Source of the DNA: Trifolium pratense
Lineage: Eukaryota; Streptophyta; Magnoliopsida; Fabales; Fabaceae
Direction: 5' to 3'
NCBI RefSeq assembly: GCF_020283565.1
Contig: NC_060063.1
Coordinates: 24,792,777-24,856,776, forward strand
DNA: 64,000 nucleotides
A program made the translations under genes and the position numbers. Shown here piece by piece: positions 54,715 to 64,000 of the stretch; positions within the stretch are counted from its first letter, which is position 1, and every line of letters begins with the position of its first letter. The notes beneath the pieces are model-generated. The model was not told where the DNA came from, did not search any database, and saw only the letters and a list, made by a program, of their open reading frames with translations.

Positions 54715-55248
54715 CAGGGACGGATCTAGGAATCTATAAAACGGGGTGCCGGAGTAATTAAATAATAAATATTAAATAAATCATAATAATTATAATAGTA
54801 TTTAAATATGCTTAATAAAAAATAAAAAATATTTTACATTGTTTATCGAAATTGTACACGACATTGCTCTATATCATAAAATTCATCAATAATTGAATCG
54901 TATTAGTTAGTTTGAAATTTATTTTCTATCTTATTTCTCAAACTATTTTTCACAATCTTCATAGCAAGAAAATAATATTTTACTTGTAGCAAATAATCAA
55001 AACTAACTTAATTGAATTTGGACTTTAATAATGTATAATATATATTATCAAAATATTTTAAAGTAAATTGCTACAATTACTATGTTATGGGTGCATGTTT
55101 TGCACCAAACGAACGTTATTAATCTTTTAACACATTTCTCAAATATCAATTTATGTAGTATCTATCAAGAGCAAATATATGAAAAGAAAAAAAAAATGAC
55201 AAGAGGGGAGGCCTCAGCCCCTACTTGCCCCCCTTATGTACGTCCCTG
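54715..55248. mobile_element. hAT-type MITE with 8-bp TSD
   Basis: Ends CAGGGACGGAT and TACGTCCCTG form a short inverted repeat. The TSD GTTGTGAA occurs at 54707-54714 and 55249-55256. Eight-base duplications with CAGGGRCG ends are typical of hAT elements. 534 bp, non-coding. Confidence 0.9.
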
Positions 55249-55430
55249 GTTGTGAACAAGACAACACCGCCGTAATGGTGCGGTGAAGAAAACTCGCAGA
55301 AATAGAAAAGAAAACAAAGCTCAATACGTTTCTCTCTATTCAGTTTTGCTTTTCAGTGTTTGTCTCTCTTCCGTTGGATTAATCCAACAGTTGACAATAG
55401 GGCAGGAGAGAACACAGCAGGAGAGGATCC

Positions 55431-56059
55431 TCTTCATTGCCGCTCTCACTAGTCATTTAATCATTAATAAGTTAAGATATGCACGTACAATTGATAAGGA
55501 AGTAATCTCACATCCAACAAAGTCTGGTGTGAAGTTAAGGTAGATGTCAAGAAATGTCTTTATCTATTAGCGTTAGCTAGAATCTTGCACTCCATTTATT
55601 TTGTGAAAATAGCTTAATATTACAAGAAATGAAACAGCACAATAGACAAGCAGCATAATTAGTGTAATAATTTAATTCTAATAATAATCATGTCTACAAT
55701 AGACAATAAAGAGTTTCTGGTCTACCATATATCCCAAGAATGAAAATTTGAAAATCACAAAATCCAATTTCAAGTGGCTAGTGGGAACCTTTCACTCCAC
55801 AACCTGACAGAAATTGAAAAGCTCCGATGGTAAAAATTACTACCATTGGCACTGCTGGCTGCTGGGGCCAATGCCCAGCCTGTATCAGTAAAACTACATT
55901 GGACTACAAAACATTAGTCAAATGGTCATGACAAGTGATAGAGGACTAATTCAAAATTATTCGATCTTGAGGTTTGAAAGAACGGTGACAAGAATCCGTA
56001 AATTGTAGGTATTCTGCCACAAACCCAAAACATAACCATTAACTGCCATGAATAAATTA
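55431..56059. other. 3' flank of the RNase H gene
   Basis: Downstream of the RNase H1 stop (minus strand). It may include the 3' untranslated region. No separate gene or element is supported. Confidence 0.4.
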
Positions 56060-59000
56060 TTAACCTACATACTCTTCCTGAACTTGGCCATCTGTAAAAG
56101 GAGAAAAAGCTTAGAAAGGTCTAACATAAGTACATACAAATGAAAAGAGGTACATGAACATTAAATCTGAACAAATGTTTGAAGATTTTGAAAGGCTCAC
56201 CAGCAAGATGGATGGCCAAATTTGCTTGAGCATCAGCGTCAGAGTTGAAGTTCTTGACAAAGGAAGGAATCAAGAAAGTTATTTTTGAAGCACAAATAAA
56301 AGCATCCGGAGTCTTATTAATGTGCATGTGTAAGTTTTAAATGAGGCCCTTTCCCGACACATTAAATCTCAAAGGAAAGAAGTGATTCATTAAACAGATG
56401 ATTCCTAAAGGGAAAACCATTCATATGCAATGAAGGACTTGACTTTAGTAGGCCTGTCTAGGAAGTAGAATTAGCATCTAGGAAATTATGCACATCATGT
56501 CATCAACAAATAGCGATTTAAAAAACCAATTCAACCAGAAAGGGGATGGTGCTGGTGCATTTATAGAATTCAATGAAAACATATTTGTACCACTAAGAAG
56601 GCAATGCATAGCATTTAGTTGATGTGTACCTAAGGACGAACAAAGCATATAGATTCCATTCTATGTTTGGTTAATTTTAACTTGAATATAATTGGACATG
56701 AGCTAAAAAAGTAATATATTTTGGTTCCACTATAAGATTGGAACTAAGAATAATAAAAAAGTACTCCATTCTATTCTTTATCATTATATATTCTATTCGT
56801 GCGCTAAATACTACCACCTTCATCTCATTGATTTTTAGTATTAAATACTAAATAGGTAATACCCTTAGGTTGAGCGGGTTCCAACAATTTGTGTATCATA
56901 TAAACAAATCTTTTGAAGGGGAAAATTATAACATTAAGAAGTTCCAGAAGGCATTACATGTTCACATTTTTTGACTGAAAACACTTATTTCTCCTACTTT
57001 AGATAATTTGCAAGATTACGATACTTGATAAATAGCTAATATAAACTATAAAGCCAAATGAAATTAATATATACCAAGTGTTCAGTAAACTGGTACCTAC
57101 CCTTAGAACATGACTGATCTTGAATGACACAAATTTTTCCTTGAGTTCTTTGGCCACCTTATACAATGTAGACAAGTTCTCATTCTTGACCTTCCATGAA
57201 CCATCAATCTGTTTCAAGCAGTAGCGTTGGAACATTGAAGAGGAACAAACGGTAAATGATAGTGACCATGTGCTAGAAAATGAAAATGAAATGGATTAGA
57301 ATACTTTAACTTTGTTCTATCATTTGTTAAGGGTTTTAATTTTGTAAGTATATATTTCTTTTAATTTTTCTTAGTGATTTTATTCTATTTTGGATTGTCT
57401 TATTCCAACTTAGAACAGGAAAAGCTTATTATTATGGTGTTTGGATTTATTAGATCTGTATAGAAGCCTTCAATGTAATTACGTAAACAATTGAGATTCT
57501 TTGGTTATTTTATGATATTTAGTAGATATTTGAATCAGAGGAATACACCCTAGAGAAGTACTGCAGGTTTTTCAGGGAGGAATATCCTGCAACGACAAAC
57601 ACTATTGGATTATTTTAAAAAACACCTAGATGAACTCAGATGCTTTTCATGTACTAAGTTGCATTTTCGAGGCTAACATGATTTACGCCAAATTACTTTG
57701 AATCTTTTGTTTGTTCCATTATCATGTTCCCAATGGTACGTACTAGAAAAGAGCAATGCTACGGCCACACTCTTTAACACACTCTTTTAACACACCCCAA
57801 TAGAATTTTGCCATGTCATTCACCTTTTTTATTCTTCAACCTGTTAACCGGTTGTTCAGGTCTTGAGAAAAAGTATCGCAAAATAATGACAAGAAAAAAA
57901 AAAAAAAAACTCCCAACATTTTCCAATTTGTCTTGCACATCCCCATACAACAAAGACACACAGTGGCCGCGATCGATACAACAAAACATTTTCCAATTTG
58001 TCTTTCTCATCAAAACCTTATCGTCTTTTATGTGCCTGATGCTTGAAGCTATTGTTTTGGTTGCGAGTGATATACACCATTTTTGAGATAGGGAAATCAT
58101 TTTTTATGACAGAATGACTTGGTTCCATTTTTGCTCGGCTGGTAGCTGTATGAGCGGTAACGTCCACTTACGGCTCCGTGAGAAGAGCGGTGGACAGAAA
58201 TGGTGTTAGATTCATTTTTGTTGCAGTTTTTTATTTTTCCTTCTTTCAGATCTATATGAACCCATTCTTTTGGTGGATTGATTTAAATTCCAATGGGAAT
58301 TTGGGAAATATGCAAATAATTTTTGTCAATTTGGGTCTTGCTGTTGAACTTGCAGAACTTGAAGAAAATTTGGGTGTTCCCATGGAGACATTGCAGAAGG
58401 AAGAGACATTTTCTTGTTTGAATAAGGAAGATGAATAGTTAAAATAAATAATTAATATAAAATAAATGATAAAGATAAAACAAATTGCTTCCTTTAAAAT
58501 GAAACGGTTGTAGGTTATTTAACAAAATAAGTGAATGACATGTCATATTATTATTGGAGTGGAGTGTGTAAAAGAGTGTGACACTAGCATTGCTCTACTA
58601 GAAAATATGTGTTTAAAGTGTATTCATGTATCAGTACCACCAAGCAACATGCATGCAGCTAGCTGCTGCCAAATGGATGGACAAAGAAAACTTGAGTTAA
58701 GTAATGTGATAATAACACAATGAGTTTTAAGTTTTTTTTATAACTTAATACTGAGATGTATTGTAGAGTGTCTGTTTTAAGTTTTTTTGATAACTTAATG
58801 GAGCAGCAGAAAAATTTGATAATTTAAACCAACTTTGTCCAACATTTAAGCAAAACAATGTCTCAACCAACCTATTGGTTTTCTGAATGTACTTTTCATT
58901 TTAAACTCAGGGTTATCAAAACCAGTGAGAGTATACTAATTTTAAAAGGCCAAGACAAATATGGGTTGACATTAAGGGCTATGTTAATTTGTTCGAGGAG

Positions 59001-62000
59001 CAAATATTTTCCATGTTTTGGTTACAAAGGAAGTGGTAAAACCAGGTAGGGCTGAGCAATGGTCGGATACGGGCGGTTTCGGTTCCAAAATTGCAAAGAT
59101 GAAGCAAACCGAAGTGTTGAAATATGTACCCATTTCCGACCAAACATGGCAGCGGTTTTGTCGGTTGTCGGGTTAAGCGAATGGCAGTTTGCACGGGTGG
59201 GTTAATTCGGTTAACCACCATTGTTAAGATGTTCTTGCCTTCATCTCCATTGTAAAATGAGACACTGTTTGGCCATGAAAATAGAGCAAAAACTATGACA
59301 AGATGAAGAAGAAGATGTTCTTGATACTATATTAAATATTATATAGAGTAGTAGTTTTACTTTTGAGTCAATAGTTTTGTGTCTGAAAAGTAGTACTACT
59401 ACTAGTCTTTTGTTTGGATAAGACATGTCAACATGAATGAAAGGGTATCACGTGGTGTATAGAAAGGCTCACCGAAAAGAGAAGCTTAAATCTGGCTTTG
59501 AGACATGCTCATTCCTTATTTCTCAATATAATATTACAGTAATAAAAACTATATTTGTTCCACAATTTCTCCAGTGCGGTCGGTTTCGGCCATCGATAGC
59601 CAGTAAATTTCAAAACCGCCACCGACCATGGCCAACTGCTTGTAACCACAATTTCTTATCAGGCAACCTGAAGCCCAATATAACCCGCCCGAGTCTCGGT
59701 CGGCCTGTGCAGTTTTAACGGGTCTCGGTCGGTCTGAACATTCTTGCTCAGCCCTAAAACCAGGTGAGCAGATGAAAAAATAATGGCTCAATCCTCAAAG
59801 TGAGTATGAAGACTCATTGCGAGTTTTGCGCACAGAAAGAATTTAATGGGGCGGCAAAGTATTCTATTATGTTTTCCTCAGTTCCACTCTTTTAACAATG
59901 TGTACTAATAACATGTTTCAAAAAGCACTATAACGCGTTTTGTTGGACCTAACTCATCTACTGCCAACGGAAATGAAACCTGGCATCAAGTGCTTCGAAA
60001 GGATGCTAGGTGTCATCGCCAAAGAGGCAATGTCTATGAACTTAAGCTTCGAGTATTCTCCCAAAATTAATCAAGTTTACCACAATAATGTTTTTATTTT
60101 ACACACAGTTTTCTTAAATGTTCAATCAAAAATAAGGAAAAGTTTAAAGCGCTATAAGAAGCAAAAACCAAAGAAACAATGAAAATATACTATAATAAAA
60201 CGTATAAACATTTAATTATGTTAGAATAAACTTAACATAAAGAAGAATATAAATAGCAAACCTGCATGCAGACAAGTTTAGAGTCCCCTTGTATACAGAT
60301 ACTGGTGAATCCTTTTTTAAGAGCATATCTCATTCCCAATATCATTGCACGATATTCAGCAACATTGTTTGTTGCTATACCCACACCTTCACGAACCTTA
60401 TAAATCTTTAAAGTAATAATAGTTAAAGAGATCAATATTTGTATGAAAATTATGTACTCCCTCCATCCCAAAATATAAGGGAAAATTGGTCAAAAATTTG
60501 GACTAAATACATCAACTTTGTTTGACCAATTTTCCCTTATATTTTGGGACGGAGTTGTATATACATTTTTTTTTGGTAGACAAAATTATGTATATTCATA
60601 GAAACGCAAGTTATGTACCAAATTCCCATCTTTAGATCGCAGAATAGCTCCGGCACCAGCTTTTCCAGGATTTCCTTTTGACGCACCATCAAACTCAACA
60701 ATACAAGTCTTCTGCACAAGGACATATGACTATGAATACAAATATAAATCATAAAAAATTAATCAAAAGATTCATTCAAAACTCTATAAGATACAAATCA
60801 ACAAAAGCAACCGGAGAGCCTCCAGTGACCACCCTATGATTCTCGAGTTTGCAATTAAAATAACGACTGCGAAATAATGTAACTATCCCTGATTGCATCC
60901 AATATCTTAGGATGAAATACAGCGAACCCCTTCAACCTTCAACCCTCAACCCCGTGGTGGTTTTCACTTGACAAGTTGCACAAAACCCCTGTGCTCCAAA
61001 ACTTGACAAGTTCAGGGAGACCAGTTGCTATGATTTCAACCCCGTGGTGGTTTTCATTTTTCTAAAAGAGCGTTTACTACACAATACGAATTTCTTGTGT
61101 GCTCCATCACAAATTGTCTTGGTTCAGTAATTGACCAATAACTGAAGGGAGTTAGATGCATTTCAGTCAATACTTTTTGAGGAGCAAAGACACTAAGACA
61201 GGACCCAAGTAGCCACATCCTATACGGGAAGATCTCATAAAAAGTAACTTCAGTCAAAAAGGAAAGCAACACAATTCCATTGGCCCTGACTATCACACGT
61301 TTCAGATTAAAATATCCATGGTTGCACAATAGCACCTCATATGGAAAAAATCATCCAACGAGTGTTGTAGAAATAGGGGAACCCTGAGTTAACATAATTT
61401 TGCATACATGAGCATTAATATGGTTTCTGCTTACATTTGCAAGTGAAGATGCTTCGCCCACAGCAGCACGATCTAACTTGACTTGCTTTCTCAAGGGATC
61501 TTCAGAGATGGATGTCAAACCAGTTGCTTTCTGCTAAGCAGTTAATAAAGTTATATGTTAAAACATTTACAGAAATTTTTTTGGATAGTGCATCCAGTTA
61601 TGAAGAATCAACACATTAAGAAAAGATACCCAAACCGTGACCCTGATCACACGGTAATACCACCAACCATCATGTCAAGGACCTTCGGCATGTCTTATTA
61701 GAGAAAATGATTTATGTTTTCATTAATAATTAGAAAAGTGCCACCTTATTTTCACTTTATTTCCTATTTCCAAATACTGGTAATATGTATAAGATACAAT
61801 GAAAACCAGTTTTTGTTTTCCTTGTGCTATTTCTGGAAACAATGAAGTGCTAATTAGGTGTTAATTTGTAAATTTTAGTAAGAACAAGAAACATTCTCTC
61901 AAACCAAACAAGTCCTTAATAACTTATATCAACAAGATTTTCTCATGTGTTGACTAATTTTAGACTCGATAGAGGTTTCTTGCTGACATGACAAATTGAT

Positions 62001-64000
62001 AATTTATAACTGTCAAACATAAAATCTTAGCATACAGATACATATTCCTGAATCTTTGCCTTCCTGATAAGCATGTAATAAATTCATGTGGTACTAAGCT
62101 TACCACATTATCTTGTTCAAGCATTTCTAGAGCTCTCTTTTTAGATGTATCTGCATTTGATGTGGTTCCTTTGGTAGAAGAAGGATCCTGAGACACATAG
62201 TAAATATTCAGATTTTCTTCATAAACAAACCTAAAACTACATTTAAGGTAGCAAGAAAGCACACATCAAGGGAACAGAAATGTGCGAGCTATAATATAGA
62301 ATACTATCTTGAAAAGTATTTTCAACACAAAATACTATTATCTAGTATCTACTAACTGGTTTTTTATGATGTAACCACAAAATAGGTTTTACAAAAATTG
62401 CAATTAAGATGGAGCTGAATCTAGCAATTGATAATTGAAAATGTATTGGAAATTTTAAAGGATTCTATACATTTAGTCTTGCAAGAATTTCAAAGTGAAA
62501 GAGGAATTATTATAATTACTCCCATCAACCACCAATGCCCTACAAATTTCCATGTGATTTACGTTATCTGAGAGCACATTTTGCTACCAATTCAAAACAT
62601 TTCATTGAATGTCTTCAACTCACAGTTAAGGATACAAATACGGTGAATCAAGGATACAGGCTTATTTTAAACATGAAAAAAAAAACTTTTAGAGGTTGAT
62701 ACAAGTTTTCACTCTTCAACTCAAAAATAACCTTTTCCCTTCCTATTTTTCTAGAGAAGATCATTCATCATTAAAGAAGAGAAAATCAAACACATTGAAA
62801 CTGCTATTTACCTGGAAAGGACAAGGAACGAGTGTGCCAAACAAATCCTCGTTCAAATCAGAGGCTCTAATTGTGTATAAAGCATTCTTTAGCCCATGCG
62901 AGAGAAGATATTCCTCGGTTTCCTTTGACATCGAATACCCCTTGTATACACTAACAGGAGGATCACATACCTAACAGAACAGAAACATCAATAACTCATC
63001 CTTAAAAACCTTTGAAGATTACTTTTCAATTTTGACATAAGGAAATGGAAACAAAACAACAAACACAAAACAACATAATAATGCTCTCAAATCAACAACT
63101 ACTGCGTCCAATCAAGCAGCTAAGTTTCAGCATTAAAGAAAAAGCCAATTTCAAAACTAGCAATAGCAACAGAAAGTCGTGCCCGCAGAGATCATAAGCA
63201 TAACAAAAAAAAAGATATTTTGAAACACAAATTTAACAACAATTTGGATGGTTTACGAATTTTAAATATGTGGTTAATTACATTCAGCAGATGATCAACA
63301 AATATAACAAGGTGTTGAACCTCACTAACCATCCACCGAATGTATTAACCAGGATTTCCACGTGTTCAAATATACAGGATATCCGTTGACCATCCAAATT
63401 GTGTCAAAATATATACATAATTAACAAATCATTGCGTCTTTTTATATTCATTAACATCATTCACCAAACATAATTAAATTAACCATGTATGAGAATTACG
63501 CGTTAAACATCAAAACTATTGTTTCAGTGTGTCAAACGAACACAGTTCTAAGCATACATAATGCTGGCGTAAACCAGGTATCTTCTGCGCGCAACTACAA
63601 AGACTAATGCCACGAGCCTTTTGGGACCCAAATGGGCAGCAAACTCTCCTCGGAGTTTTAACGATGCTGCATGCCCAAGCCAGGCATCGAGCATAATGCA
63701 AGTTACTCACACCACTATCTAGATTTTCAACCAAACATTTTTCTGCTCACCATCAATTTTATTACCAATCATAAAAAATAAAAACTTTACAACAGTAAAA
63801 AATTCAAATAAATTTTAAAAAATAAAAAATAAAAAATAGAAATAAAGTTGATAAGAAAATTACAGAAGATCCAACTTGAGCTTGAGAATCACTGAGACTA
63901 CTATAAATTCCAACAACATCGCCTTTCCTTACAACATAAACCGCATCATCCTTTTCATGATCCATCGTCGTTTCAGGCTCTACTTTTTGCAACTTATAAG
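56060..64000 (-). CDS. RNH1: Plant RNase H1 with viroplasmin-like N-terminal domain
   Basis: It cuts the RNA strand of RNA-DNA hybrids, removing R-loops and primers; plant paralogues act in nucleus, plastid or mitochondrion. Exons (minus): 64000-63864 (open to the edge), 62970-62812, 62187-62104, 61530-61435, 60711-60619, 60396-60262, 57208-57101, 56252-56201, 56091-56060. All introns are GT-AG; the first seven are phase 0 and the last phase 1. From the ATG at 63965 there are 286 residues. Residues 8-87 form the viroplasmin/hybrid-binding domain (AVYVVRKGDVVGIYSSLSDS, VSVYKGYSMSKETEEYLLSH). A charged linker follows. The RNase HI domain starts near 148 with catalytic D155 (EFDGASKGNPG), E192 (NNVAEYRAM), D216 (QGDSKLV) and D266 (SDADAQANLA), and ends EEYVG. 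The frame stays open upstream of that ATG, so an organelle-targeting peptide may lie beyond the window. Confidence 0.93.
57751..58595. mobile_element. Mutator-like non-autonomous element in RNase H1 intron 6
   Basis: Inverted ends GAGCAATGCTACGG...CACACTCTTTAACACAC and, at the right, GTGTAAAAGAGTGTG...TAGCATTGCTC. The TSD TACTAGAAAA (57741-57750 and 58596-58605) is 10 bases, within the 9-10 of Mutator elements. 845 bp. A short frame at 58178-58438 (86 codons, ending SCLNKEDE) is unrecognised and may be cargo or chance. Confidence 0.88.
59047..59756. mobile_element. hAT-type MITE in RNase H1 intron 6
   Basis: 710 bp with ends TAGGGCTGAGCAA and TTGCTCAGCCCTA (perfect 13-base complement, allowing for CTTGCTCAGCCC). 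The 8-bp TSD AAACCAGG lies at 59039-59046 and 59757-59764. GGTCGG/CGGTTTCGG words recur in both halves. Non-coding. Confidence 0.92.
60457..60554. mobile_element. Stowaway MITE in RNase H1 intron 5
   Basis: 98 bp. It starts CTCCCTCCATCCCAAAATAT and ends ATATTTTGGGACGGAG, the classic Stowaway ends, and almost the whole length folds into one hairpin. It stands next to TA on the left (TT on the right, a decayed TSD), between exons 5 and 6. Confidence 0.93.

Larger units (their letters stand above)
53579..55430. mobile_element. 1.85-kb element with 61-bp terminal inverted repeats
   Basis: The left arm 53579-53639 (GGATCCCCTCCTGCTGTGTT...) and right arm 55370-55430 are complementary over 61 bp with about three mismatches. 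The inner end is CGTTGGATTAATCC. Long inverted ends suggest a Mutator-like or foldback element, but no clear TSD was found, so two opposite insertions remain possible. Inside lie a foldback MITE (53699-54083), a retroposon-like fragment (54368-54470) and a hAT MITE (54715-55248). No transposase was seen. Confidence 0.65.

Noticed and set aside
63516..63734. 72-codon minus-strand frame in RNase H1 intron 1 (Cys-rich)
   Set aside because: It lies within an intron with good splice sites, has no recognised domain and probably belongs to a short dispersed repeat that I cannot name.
63864..63965. Viroplasmin-like domain as sign of an integrated caulimovirus
   Set aside because: The domain is spliced in frame to an RNase H catalytic domain with plant introns, a known plant and eukaryote RNase H1 architecture; no other viral gene is nearby.

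Overview
The window is nuclear DNA of a flowering plant. It contains a GT-AG intron-rich gene of plant type, TGGTATCAGAGC-type primer sites of plant LTR retrotransposons, and remnants of a plant BAHD acyltransferase and a plant YSL transporter. A legume is the best guess, because the SIRE-type Copia element with an env-like second frame resembles the soybean type; this is inference. About 85-90 percent of the window is transposable-element DNA. Only one gene looks intact, a plant RNase H1 on the minus strand at the right end.

Bases 1-30436 are a four-deep nest that can be unpicked from target-site duplications (TSDs). An old minus-strand Copia pol (integrase at 29628-30436, reverse transcriptase at 1-571) is split by an LTR-type element or solo LTR at 572-29627 (TSD CTATC). 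That is split by a Gypsy-type element with a decayed interior at 1335-24638 (TSD CTGAC). The Gypsy element received two very young insertions. One is a complete SIRE-type Copia at 6626-16730 (TSD ATGAG) with an open gag-pol frame, a readthrough-type stop and an env-like frame. The other is a gag-only element (TR-GAG type) at 18658-23769 (TSD TACTC). The Gypsy element and the gag-only element carry the same unusual LTR architecture: arrays of small hairpins whose stem sequences change from unit to unit while base pairing is kept.

Bases 30437-42134 are a mosaic of truncated elements joined without TSDs: a 400-bp LTR, a Gypsy RNase H-integrase fragment (minus), a Copia pol with one nonsense codon (plus), and a nearly full-length Gypsy (36162-41463, minus) inserted in the 3' LTR of that Copia. 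A 50-N gap lies at 41603-41652.

Bases 42150-52977 are a ruined BAHD acyltransferase. It is interrupted by about 9 kb containing a CACTA element that carries a captured YSL transporter fragment, by a 370-bp direct duplication holding an exon-like open stretch, and by a Mutator-type MITE with a perfect 9-bp TSD. Bases 52978-55430 hold inverted-repeat elements and a hAT MITE.

Bases 56060-64000 (minus) are an RNase H1 gene: an N-terminal viroplasmin-like hybrid-binding domain and a C-terminal catalytic domain with all four acidic residues, in nine exons. Its introns have collected a Mutator-type element, a hAT MITE and a Stowaway MITE. All coordinates and identities come from reading by eye; no alignments or database searches were run.
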